In this document: piece after piece, positions 1-6,961 of the stretch | How the letters are laid out: each line of letters starts with the position of its first letter | Position numbering within the stretch: position 1 is the stretch's first letter | Assembly (NCBI GenBank): GCA_964643005.1 | Contig: CAZXQI010000154.1 | Location: forward strand, 1 to 7,042 | Direction of reading: 5' to 3' | DNA from: UBA6168 sp964643005 | GTDB taxonomy: Bacteria; Bacteroidota; Bacteroidia; Chitinophagales; Saprospiraceae | Length of the DNA stretch: 7,042 bases | Notes under the pieces: model-generated | What the model was told of the DNA's origin: nothing | What the model saw: the letters and a program-made list of their open reading frames with translations, nothing else | Databases searched by the model: none | Made by a program: the position numbers and the translations under genes

Positions 1-2859
1 GAGACCATCCGCTTGCGGCTGGCTGAGTTTAAGAGATTCCTGCATGGCCTGGTGGAGAAAATGGAATCGCCTATTGCCCATCTGCCCCTTTTACCAGATT
101 TTGAGATAAGGCAAGCGGCCGCTTTTGGCCGGGGCGAAAAGGTTGACTTTCCTCTCCATCGGCGCCTGCATGAATTTTTTGAAGAGCAGGTTGAGCGCAG
201 TCCTGACAGGCTCGCCGTTCTCCTGGCCGACAGCGATTCGGAGGCGCTGACTTACCGCGAACTGAACGACCGCGCAGACCAACTGGCAGCCATTTTATTA
301 AAAAAAGGATTGAAGGAAGGCGACTTTGTGGGTCTCTATACGGGCCGCAACTTAGAGATGATAACGAGCATTTACGCCATCCTGAAAGCAGGCGGGGCTT
401 ATGTCCCCATTGATCCGGGCAATCCGACAGACCGCATCCGCTTTATCTTAGAAGACGCCAATTGTAAATTCCTGATCGCCGATGCCGGCGCAGGGCTGGA
501 AGGTATCCCCATTCAGGAGCAGGAGACGACAGCTTTGCCGGGGCTAAAGCTTGAGACGCTCAGATTTGACGCCGCTAAAAAATGCGGAGAAGAGGGCGCC
601 GCTTATGTCATTTACACTTCCGGCACTACCGGCAAACCAAAGGGCGTCGTTATCCGGCATAGCAATGCAGTTGGCTTTCTGCTGGCCTTTGAGCGGTATT
701 TTCCTTTCACGGAATCGGACAAGGTCTATTCTGTCACCAGCATGGCTTTCGATGTATCCATCCCTGACTTTTTCCTGAGCTTATTCAGGGGCGCCAGCCT
801 CATTCTCGCCGGAGAGGAAACAAAACGGGACGGTTTTGCCATGCGGGAATCTTTGGAACGCCATCGCCCGACCTTTATGCAGGCCACGCCCACTACCTGG
901 AAAATCCTCATGCTGGCAGGCTGGCAGGGCAGCCCCGACCTGACCGTCATTGCGGGAGGAGAAGCCTTTCCAAAAGAACTGGCCAACCAATTGAATAAGT
1001 GCTGCAAAGCCGTCTGGAATGGCTACGGACCCACGGAAGCCACGGTTTATGCCGCCTTCCAACGCATTTCAGAGGAACACTTAGCAGACTGCCCGGAAGA
1101 GTTCGCCGCTATTGGCGGCCCTTTAGCCAATGAAGAATTAGTCATTGTTGATAAAAATGGAGAGGCCGTTCCAATCGGCGTACCCGGCGAACTTTTGATA
1201 GGTGGAAATGGCGTTTCGACCGGCTATTTAAACCGTCCCGAACTGACGGAGGAAAAATTCGTCGCCGTACCTTATCTCGGTTATTTGAACCTCAGCCATT
1301 CGAGATTCTACAGGACGGGAGACCTCGTCCGCTTCATGCCTGGTGGGGAAATCGAATACTTAGGCCGTATTGACAGCCAGGTAAAAATCAGGGGCTACCG
1401 GATAGAATTGGGTGAAATTGAGGAGACCATGAAACTCTTCCCCTGCGTGGCCAATGCCGCCGTTGGAGTGTATTCGGATAGCTCGGGAAGCAAGCGCATA
1501 GTGGGCTATATAGTTTGGGACGACAAAAGGCAACCGGAAATTTGCTCGGAGAAACCCAGTATCTACAACGAGAAGTTTAGAACTTTCCTCCGCAGCCGGA
1601 TGCCCGAATACATGGTTCCTTCCATTTTTATTGAGCTGCCGGAGCTGCCTTTGAATACTTCCCAAAAAATAGATAGGAAGCGATTGCCCCAGCCGGATAC
1701 CTGCCATCTGTCGGGCGTCGATAACTTCATTGTCCCCAATACTCCTGGAGAAAAGCTGATAGCGGGATTGTGGCAAAATCTGCTCGGAGTGGAGGAAGTC
1801 AGTGCGACGGACGACTTTTTTGATTTGGGGGGTCACTCGCTGATTGCCGTGCAGATGATGGCGGAAATCAAAGCGACGACGGGCGTAAAACTTCCGCTTT
1901 CCACGCTGCTGCAACATTCTACCGTGCGGGAATTAGCAGGCCGCTTGAATGGCTTTAATCACAGCGGCAAAGTCAGCCGGGAAAAAGTGCCTGTCGCTAA
2001 AGAACAACGGGATTTTATTTCGCTGATATCCATTCAGGAAGGAGGAAAGAAACCGCCTTTATACCTCGTTCACGGCGGAGGGCTGCACGTTTTATTTTAC
2101 CAAAACTTAGTGAAGCACCTCGACAAGGACCAACCCATTTATGCCTTTCAGGCCAAAGGTCTCAATGAAGGCGAAGAGCCGTTAGATACCATTGAAGAAA
2201 TGGCGGCGCACTATATTCAAGAGATGCTGGCGCAAAACCCCGAGGGGCCGTATAACCTGGCCGGTTATTCGCTGGGCGGCCTGATTGCCTGGGAGATGAC
2301 GAAGCAGCTACAGGAGATGGGCAGGAAAACGCCCCTGCTTTTCCTTTTCGATGCGGTAGCAAAGGACGGCTGGGCAGGAGAAGGCTCCAGAGGGACTTTG
2401 AATAAACTATTGAAAAAAGCAGGCTACAATCTTTCGATTATGTTGAAAGACCCTAAGGCGACCATCGAATATAAATCACACGTGCTAAAGATGCAAATGG
2501 AGCACTTGAAGGGAAAGATGAGAACCGCCTATCGCAACCGCAATACAAAGGAAATTAGAGAAGATTATTTGCCTTACGGCAAGGAAGTTTTTGAAAAAAG
2601 TATGGAGGCTTACGACAAGTACAACCTGCATCCATTAGATATTCAGGTGGATCTGTTTAAAGCAAAAGAACAGATGTTTTACTTGGCAGACCCCAAATTC
2701 AATGGCTGGGGTCAATTCGCTCTGAAAGGAGTTAAGGTGCACGAAATTGACGGCAACCACCTGACCCTGTTCGATGAACCGAACGGAAGCCAGGTGGCGA
2801 AAATAGTGAAGGCTCGTCTGAACGAAGCGGCTGCGACGGCGCCAGTCAGTATTCAATGA
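1..2859 (+). CDS. Non-ribosomal peptide synthetase, terminal module (C-domain tail, A, PCP, TE), 5'-partial
   Basis: Final module of an NRPS: it activates one amino acid as aminoacyl-AMP, loads it on its carrier domain and releases the finished peptide. The frame is open from base 1, so the gene begins upstream; the TTG at 13 is not a credible start. Residues below are numbered from the codon at 13. Residues 1-33 resemble a condensation-domain C-terminus (LPLL). The adenylation domain (about 45-560) has every core motif: LTYREL (79), LKAGGAYVPID (124), YTSGTTGKPKG (201), NGYGPTE (336), YRTGDL (433), GRIDSQVKIRG (451) and the catalytic Lys552 in QKIDR. The carrier domain (about 575-645) has GGHSL with phosphopantetheine Ser609. 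The thioesterase (about 680-935) shows HGGG (687), GYSLGG with Ser753, Asp780 and His916, a complete catalytic triad. The pocket residues, aligned by eye to GrsA, read D-V-P-Q-I-G-G-V-Y-K. Asp247 suggests an alpha-amino acid, but I cannot name the substrate. The transferase gene follows after 89 bases. Confidence 0.96.
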   Translation, partial: ETIRLRLAEFKRFLHGLVEKMESPIAHLPLLPDFEIRQAAAFGRGEKVDFPLHRRLHEFFEEQVERSPDRLAVLLADSDSEALTYRELNDRADQLAAILLKKGLKEGDFVGLYTGRNLEMITSIYAILKAGGAYVPIDPGNPTDRIRFILEDANCKFLIADAGAGLEGIPIQEQETTALPGLKLETLRFDAAKKCGEEGAAYVIYTSGTTGKPKGVVIRHSNAVGFLLAFERYFPFTESDKVYSVTSMAFDVSIPDFFLSLFRGASLILAGEETKRDGFAMRESLERHRPTFMQATPTTWKILMLAGWQGSPDLTVIAGGEAFPKELANQLNKCCKAVWNGYGPTEATVYAAFQRISEEHLADCPEEFAAIGGPLANEELVIVDKNGEAVPIGVPGELLIGGNGVSTGYLNRPELTEEKFVAVPYLGYLNLSHSRFYRTGDLVRFMPGGEIEYLGRIDSQVKIRGYRIELGEIEETMKLFPCVANAAVGVYSDSSGSKRIVGYIVWDDKRQPEICSEKPSIYNEKFRTFLRSRMPEYMVPSIFIELPELPLNTSQKIDRKRLPQPDTCHLSGVDNFIVPNTPGEKLIAGLWQNLLGVEEVSATDDFFDLGGHSLIAVQMMAEIKATTGVKLPLSTLLQHSTVRELAGRLNGFNHSGKVSREKVPVAKEQRDFISLISIQEGGKKPPLYLVHGGGLHVLFYQNLVKHLDKDQPIYAFQAKGLNEGEEPLDTIEEMAAHYIQEMLAQNPEGPYNLAGYSLGGLIAWEMTKQLQEMGRKTPLLFLFDAVAKDGWAGEGSRGTLNKLLKKAGYNLSIMLKDPKATIEYKSHVLKMQMEHLKGKMRTAYRNRNTKEIREDYLPYGKEVFEKSMEAYDKYNLHPLDIQVDLFKAKEQMFYLADPKFNGWGQFALKGVKVHEIDGNHLTLFDEPNGSQVAKIVKARLNEAAATAPVSIQ

Positions 2860-2892
2860 TCATTTAAAAATAAGACTTATACCTCCCGTACA

Positions 2893-2906
2893 GGCTCGAA
2901 AGAGCT
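2893..2906 (+). other. Small GAAA-tetraloop hairpin between NRPS and transferase genes
   Basis: Stem GGCTC/GAGCT (four Watson-Crick pairs plus an outer G-U) closes a GAAA loop, 33 bases after the NRPS stop. No T-run follows, so it does not look like an intrinsic terminator. It could be an mRNA-stabilising or processing structure in a shared transcript, or chance. No convincing promoter was seen in the 89-base gap, which favours co-transcription of the two genes. Confidence 0.3.
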
Positions 2907-2948
2907 AATTGATTGATACCAACACACAAAAACAAAAATTTTGAACAA

Positions 2949-3704
2949 ATGAGGCACTTTACAGAGGAGGCAATTCAATTGCTTGACTTTAACGGGAGGC
3001 ACGTCCTGGACGGAGTACGGATTTTATTACTCGATGTCGGAAGATTTTCAGACGACCAGATTTTTGAATTGGGGCGCCTGCTTTCCCCCAAAGAATTGAG
3101 GAAGGCGGCCCGTTTCCGACAGACAAAAGACCGGCGGGTTTATCTGGCGGGAAGGGGAATGCTGAGAAAAATTGCCGCCGAAATATTAGCGGTAAATCCA
3201 CGGGAATTAGAAATAGAGGAAGGCAGGTATGGCAAACCTTATTTCAGAGATTTTTCCAAACTGCTAAGTTTTAATCTTTCCAATTCGGGAGAAACGGTGG
3301 CGCTCGCCATTGATTTCGCCCACAGGCATATCGGCATTGACGTGGAGAAAATTGACCGACAGTTCAAATTCTGGGAGACTGCCGGCTATTATTTCTCCGC
3401 CGCAGAATGCGATAAGATTTGCACCCATCGGGACTTCTATCGCTATTGGACAAAAAAAGAAGCTCTGCTCAAAGCTACCGGCGCCGGTTTGGTGGAAAAG
3501 CTTCACCTCATAGACCTCTCCGGCAGACTCAATCGGATTGAGGCCACTGACGAGCGACTGATTCCTTTCAAAAACTCGAGTTTTAATCTATTCACTTTGG
3601 AAAATGCAGAAGTCATGGTGACGCTGGCTTTAGAAGGTAGTCGAAAGCAGGACAGAGAATTTGAGTCAAAAGATATGAACCTGTCCCAGGTCTGTTTCCT
3701 ATAA
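2949..3704 (+). CDS. Sfp-type 4'-phosphopantetheinyl transferase
   Basis: Transfers phosphopantetheine from CoA to a conserved serine of carrier proteins, converting apo to holo form; the obvious partner is Ser609 of the neighbouring NRPS. The 251-residue length fits the Sfp class (about 220-250). Visible motifs are GRGMLRKIAAEIL (68, CoA-contacting Arg region), YGKPYF (94), FNLSNSGE (108), IGIDVE (128, Mg ligands Asp131 and Glu133) and WTKKEALLKATGAG (167, Glu171 and Lys175). The ATG at 2949 is chosen because the 12 residues added by an upstream TTG at 2913 are low-complexity and unlike the family; neither start has a Shine-Dalgarno, as is usual in Bacteroidota. One oddity: the family's usual FN-S-H-S motif reads FNLSNS here, placing Asn112 where Sfp has a CoA-binding His. 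The C-terminus (about 225-251) is polar and unconserved in appearance. A dedicated cluster enzyme is likely, but a role in fatty-acid carrier activation cannot be excluded. Confidence 0.94.
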   Translation: MRHFTEEAIQLLDFNGRHVLDGVRILLLDVGRFSDDQIFELGRLLSPKELRKAARFRQTKDRRVYLAGRGMLRKIAAEILAVNPRELEIEEGRYGKPYFRDFSKLLSFNLSNSGETVALAIDFAHRHIGIDVEKIDRQFKFWETAGYYFSAAECDKICTHRDFYRYWTKKEALLKATGAGLVEKLHLIDLSGRLNRIEATDERLIPFKNSSFNLFTLENAEVMVTLALEGSRKQDREFESKDMNLSQVCFL

Positions 3705-3793
3705 AGCCAGACCGCCATTACAAAATTGATAAGCGATTAATTCTCATAGGGAAAATACAAATTGCGGGATTACAAGAAGCAAACACTACTTAG

Positions 3794-3828
3794 AAGAGCG
3801 CAGGCTTAGCGGCTTGCGCTTCTTTTTT
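3794..3828 (+). terminator. Rho-independent terminator ending the NRPS-transferase unit
   Basis: A GC-rich stem (arms 3794-3805 and 3812-3824, twelve pairs including one G-U, with T3820 bulged) closes a six-base loop TTAGCG; the T-tract continues to 3828. It lies 89 bases after the transferase stop and 37 bases before the 3' end of the convergent phosphofructokinase gene. The T-tract is on the + strand only, so it terminates rightward transcription; no matching A-tract upstream would make it bidirectional. Confidence 0.85.
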
Positions 3829-3865
3829 GTTCCAAATTCTCAATATTCCTTTTCCAAAAGATTTC

Positions 3866-5149
3866 CTACCGCTTCCCATTAGACGCCGTCTTCGCCTCAA
3901 CTTTTGGGGGCCGCAGCATCATAGAGGGGTGATAGTCCCAATTTAGGATTTTGTAAAAATCGTAAAGCTCCGGATTCGGCAGATATTTCCTGGCCTGTGG
4001 GTAATCATCCTGAGTCAGGACGTGCAGATCGCTCAGCACTAAGCGAGCTAATTCCGTGTGGATATTCACTAATCGCGGAGGGATTTTGCCCGTTTCGTCT
4101 TCGATATCTTTTAGAAAAATTGGAACGATCTCAGCGAATCGGGTAGTGGAGACGATGCAGCCTTTCAGACCTTGTTCGAAGAGCTTTTTAACGCCCATTC
4201 CCAGGACGGTGCAAAGAGTCAGGTCAAAGGCGATAGGCCGACAGCAGCGTAGTTCGTAGCCTAATTCCATAGGGCGACTTTTGATTTCTATGCCGAGCGT
4301 TTTGAGTTTGTTTTGTAGCAATACGTTGATAATGTGCGCTTTGCTGACATTGCCTAATTCCGGATGCCCGTGAGCGTCATAGGTAAAGGTAATCCCGCAA
4401 TTTTTAATGTCGTCCTCCTCTAAGATGTGGAAGACGCCTTCGCTGACGATGGCCACGCCGTAATCTATCCCTTCAATTTGCCTTTTGATCATCGAAGAAA
4501 TAATCAGATTGACGATTTTGTCAATGGTGATTTTGCTCTTGTCGAACATTTCCGGGATAATGATAATGGGAAAATGGCAGCTTGTTCCAATTTCAAAAGC
4601 TAAGTGCCCGGCAGAGCGCCCCATTGAAGAAACCACAAACCAAATACCGCTGGTGCGGGCGTCCTCGTACACGGTGTTGCCGATGCGCACGCCCTCGTCT
4701 TTGGCGGAATTGAACCCGAAGGTCGGCATCATGTCGGGCAGGGGGATATCGTTGTCAATGGTCTTGGGTACGTGAATATTTTGGATGTTGATATTCTGAT
4801 TGGCGAGCCACTTGGCCAGGCGGTTGCTCGTGGAAGCCGTGTCGTCGCCGCCGATGGTGACCAGCAGGACTACATTATTTTCAGTAAAAAAATTGGTCGT
4901 AAACTCTGAATCCTTTGGCTTGTAGCGGCTCATGCGCAGAGTGGAACCCCCTCTCGGGAGGATTCGGTCGGCGTAGTTGAAATCAATGTCAATCGTTTGG
5001 GCTTTGCCATTGAAAAGGTTTTTGTAACCGTCGTGGATGCCGAGAACGCGAAATTTATCTTTTAAAAAAACTTTGGCGATGGTGCTAATGACCGTATTGA
5101 TTCCGGGTGCAGGCCCTCCAGCGCAAAGAATTGCAATAGATTTTTGCAT
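3866..5149 (-). CDS. pfp: Phosphofructokinase, predicted pyrophosphate-dependent (PPi:fructose-6-phosphate 1-phosphotransferase)
   Basis: Phosphorylates fructose 6-phosphate to fructose 1,6-bisphosphate, a cytosolic step of glycolysis that is reversible when PPi is the donor. The 427-residue protein has the PFK fold signatures in order: GGPAPGIN (11-18), PRGGSTLRMSR (65-75), GGDDT (100-104), PKTIDND (128-134, catalytic Asp132), MGRSAGH (176-182), PEMFDK (199), SEG (236) and LGYELRCCRPIAFD (296-309, Arg301 at the sugar-phosphate site). Asp103 occupies the position of E. coli Gly104; in this family Gly there goes with ATP use and Asp blocks the ATP alpha-phosphate, so PPi is predicted. Automatic annotation may still call it ATP-dependent pfkA. 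The start ATG gives the usual short lead into the first beta strand. It is transcribed convergently with the NRPS unit and divergently from the M20 gene, and appears monocistronic. Family assignment is very sure; donor choice is inference. Confidence 0.95.
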   Translation of the reverse strand: MQKSIAILCAGGPAPGINTVISTIAKVFLKDKFRVLGIHDGYKNLFNGKAQTIDIDFNYADRILPRGGSTLRMSRYKPKDSEFTTNFFTENNVVLLVTIGGDDTASTSNRLAKWLANQNINIQNIHVPKTIDNDIPLPDMMPTFGFNSAKDEGVRIGNTVYEDARTSGIWFVVSSMGRSAGHLAFEIGTSCHFPIIIIPEMFDKSKITIDKIVNLIISSMIKRQIEGIDYGVAIVSEGVFHILEEDDIKNCGITFTYDAHGHPELGNVSKAHIINVLLQNKLKTLGIEIKSRPMELGYELRCCRPIAFDLTLCTVLGMGVKKLFEQGLKGCIVSTTRFAEIVPIFLKDIEDETGKIPPRLVNIHTELARLVLSDLHVLTQDDYPQARKYLPNPELYDFYKILNWDYHPSMMLRPPKVEAKTASNGKR

Positions 5150-5181
5150 GGCAGAATTTTCTAATTTTTAAATAAAGGCGG

Positions 5182-5189
5182 CAAAAGTA
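5182..5189 (-). promoter_or_regulatory. Putative Bacteroidota -7 promoter element for the phosphofructokinase gene
   Basis: On the minus strand this reads TACTTTTG, an exact match to the TAnnTTTG -7 consensus of the Bacteroidota primary sigma factor. It lies 32 bases upstream of the ATG, implying a leader of roughly 25 bases. No clear TTG -33 element was found at the expected distance, so the match is to one box only. The 198-base divergent gap also holds a self-complementary T6A6 tract (5238-5249). For the rightward M20 gene only a weak match (CATTTTTG, 5263-5270) was seen. Confidence 0.5.
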
Positions 5190-5347
5190 GCAATTGATTG
5201 ATTTCCTCTGTCATTCTATTCTCTACAGGGGTTTTTCTTTTTTAAAAAACTATCTTCACTGCCATTTTTGATAATAAATCAAATGGATGAAGGGGTAAAA
5301 AGTTGTCGTTTCACCCATAAAAGCGATGAGACAAAAAATTGATTAAC

Positions 5348-6664
5348 ATGAAAAAGCAATTTTTTACAACACTAAAAATGGCGGGAGTTCCGGTAGTAAT
5401 CACACTGCTAACTTTGGCCGGATTTTCTCAACCCAACACCTTCCATCTCGACGAACTGGCAAAGCAGGTAGAGCCAAAGGTCGTCGAATGGCGCCGCCAG
5501 TTTCACCAGTTTCCTGAGCTGGGCAATCGCGAATTTAAAACTGCTGAGAAGGTGGCCTCCCATCTCAAAAGCATAGGATTGGAAGTGCGCACCGGCATTG
5601 CTTATACGGGCGTTTTGGGCATTTTGAGAGGAGCAAAACCCGGCCCGGTCGTCGCCCTTCGCGCCGACATGGATGCCCTACCGGTGACGGAGAGAGTTCC
5701 TCTGCCTTTCGCTTCAAAGGAACGCTCCACCTACCTCGGCCAGGAAGTAGGCGTGATGCACGCCTGTGGCCACGATGCGCACACCGCCATACTGATGGGC
5801 GTAGCCGAAATTCTGACGGGCATGAGAAGCGAGCTTTCAGGAACGGTGATGTTCATCTTCCAGCCGGCAGAGGAAGGGGCGCCGCCCGGCGAGGAGGGAG
5901 GCGCGGAACTGATGCTCAAAGAAGGCCTCTTCGACAATCCTACACCAGATGCTGTCTTTGGGCTGCATATCAGTTCAGAATTGGAGGTTGGGAAAATACG
6001 CTACAAACCTGGCGGCTTCATGGCGGCTTCCGACAGGTTCACCATCAAAGTAAAGGGAAAGCAATCGCACGGCTCACAACCCTGGGCGGGCGTGGATCCC
6101 ATCGTCGCCTCTGCGCAAATTATCATGGGGCTGCAAACTATAGTCAGCCGTCAGACTAATCTGACCCAGGAACCTGCTGTCATCACCGTCGGAAAAATTA
6201 GCAGCGGAGTGCGCAACAACATCATCCCGGAAGAAGCAGAGTTAGTGGGGACTATCCGCACTTTTGACGCAGATATGCAGCGGGAAATCCATGAGCGCAT
6301 CCGGCACACGGCTACCACTATCGCCAATAGCTCGGGCGCCAGCGCCGAGGTGGACATCGTCATCGGCTATCCCGTCACCTACAACGACCCTGCGTTGACA
6401 GCCAAAATGCTCCCCACGCTATACGCTGTTGCCGGCGAGGGCAATGTTGTTTTGGGCAAGCCGATTACAGGAGCTGAAGATTTTTCCTTTTATGCCAGAG
6501 AGGTTCCCGGTCTGTTTTTCTTTCTCGGAGGCGCGCCTGTCGGACAAGATCCACTTCTGGCTCCTCCTCACCATACGCCCGATTTTTATATCGATGAAAG
6601 CGGCTTTACAACGGGCATCAAAGCCTTGTGCCGCCTTGCCCTGGATTATATGAATATGCGATGA
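5348..6664 (+). CDS. Exported M20-family amidohydrolase (N-acyl-amino-acid amidohydrolase / hippurate hydrolase type)
   Basis: A zinc-type hydrolase that cleaves the amide bond of N-acylated amino acids or related conjugates; the exact substrate is not readable from sequence. Numbering is from the ATG at 5348, preferred over a TTG nine bases upstream because it puts Lys-Lys directly at the signal-peptide n-region. Residues 1-28 form a Sec signal (KK, hydrophobic core VPVVITLLTLAGFS) with likely cleavage near Ser27-Gln28 and no lipobox Cys, so a periplasmic location is expected. Family motifs: FPELGNREFKTAE (55), RADMDALPV (105), MHACGHDAH (137, metal-binding Cys140 and His142), FQPAEEG (171, Glu175/Glu176), GLHISSE (205, His207), the dimerisation domain with SHGSQPWAGVDPI (240), NNIIPEE (290), GAEDFSFY (375, Glu377) and PPHHTPDF (406). 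All expected metal and catalytic residues are present, so it should be active. The 438-residue length suits M20D enzymes plus a signal peptide. No partner gene is adjacent. Confidence 0.95.
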   Translation: MKKQFFTTLKMAGVPVVITLLTLAGFSQPNTFHLDELAKQVEPKVVEWRRQFHQFPELGNREFKTAEKVASHLKSIGLEVRTGIAYTGVLGILRGAKPGPVVALRADMDALPVTERVPLPFASKERSTYLGQEVGVMHACGHDAHTAILMGVAEILTGMRSELSGTVMFIFQPAEEGAPPGEEGGAELMLKEGLFDNPTPDAVFGLHISSELEVGKIRYKPGGFMAASDRFTIKVKGKQSHGSQPWAGVDPIVASAQIIMGLQTIVSRQTNLTQEPAVITVGKISSGVRNNIIPEEAELVGTIRTFDADMQREIHERIRHTATTIANSSGASAEVDIVIGYPVTYNDPALTAKMLPTLYAVAGEGNVVLGKPITGAEDFSFYAREVPGLFFFLGGAPVGQDPLLAPPHHTPDFYIDESGFTTGIKALCRLALDYMNMR

Positions 6665-6961
6665 GGGAAAGGCAGAGTTGAATTAAAAGTAAAGACCGAT
6701 GATAGTGAGGATGAAGCAACCGGAATGCCGGAAGAAGGGCGCTTAGCAGACTGTACTAAGTTAAACCCTGTTTAGCGCCTTCATGCGAAGATGAACGCCG
6801 TTGCCAGACCGTACATAGCGAGTTACTTGATAATAACCGTCGCACCTGTAAGGTGTATTCAGTAGTGTAAGGCAGCGATGAAGATAATCGCAGGGAACTC
6901 AGCTTTATCTCCGACTTAGTTTCTATCCTGAGGCATCCAATCTCACAAAAATCATAATGCT
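6665..6961. other. 297-base non-coding stretch rich in hairpins; identity unknown
   Basis: No ORF here resembles a known protein. In the M20 frame, stops occur at 6773 and again near 6863, and the short peptides between them are unremarkable. Four inverted repeats can be paired by eye: CCGG/CCGG with an AATG loop (6720-6731); a long imperfect stem (arms 6738-6749 and 6768-6779, one T-T mismatch, one G-U pair, 18-base loop); CACCT-GTA-AGGTG (6843-6855); and GCGAT-GAAGATA-ATCGC (6875-6891). None is followed by a T-run, so these are not obvious intrinsic terminators for the M20 gene. The clustering could mean a structured RNA, the 5' part of a retroelement or intron, or a decayed mobile element. 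I found no group II intron 5' boundary, domain V, tRNA, tmRNA or RNase P signature. Confidence 0.3.

Noticed and set aside
13..15. TTG at 13 as the start of the NRPS gene
   Set aside because: The frame is open to base 1 and the first residues are the conserved end of a condensation domain, so the gene starts upstream of the window.
1360..1917. 185-codon open frame on the minus strand inside the NRPS gene
   Set aside because: It lies wholly opposite the A-PCP coding sequence, whose motifs are intact, and its translation resembles no known protein; it is an antisense shadow.
2936..2943. AAATTTTG as a promoter box for the transferase
   Set aside because: It mismatches the first base of TAnnTTTG and would leave only a few bases before the ATG; no -33 box was seen.
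4485..4775. 96-codon + strand frame opposite the phosphofructokinase gene
   Set aside because: It overlaps the most conserved active-site part of the phosphofructokinase and has no family features.
6738..6779. Intrinsic terminator for the M20 gene
   Set aside because: The stem is long and imperfect with an 18-base loop and has no following T-run on the + strand.
6665..6961. Group II intron or retron 5' region
   Set aside because: No GTGCG-type intron start, no domain V-like hairpin and no reverse transcriptase are visible in the window. Kept only as one hypothesis for the unexplained stretch.
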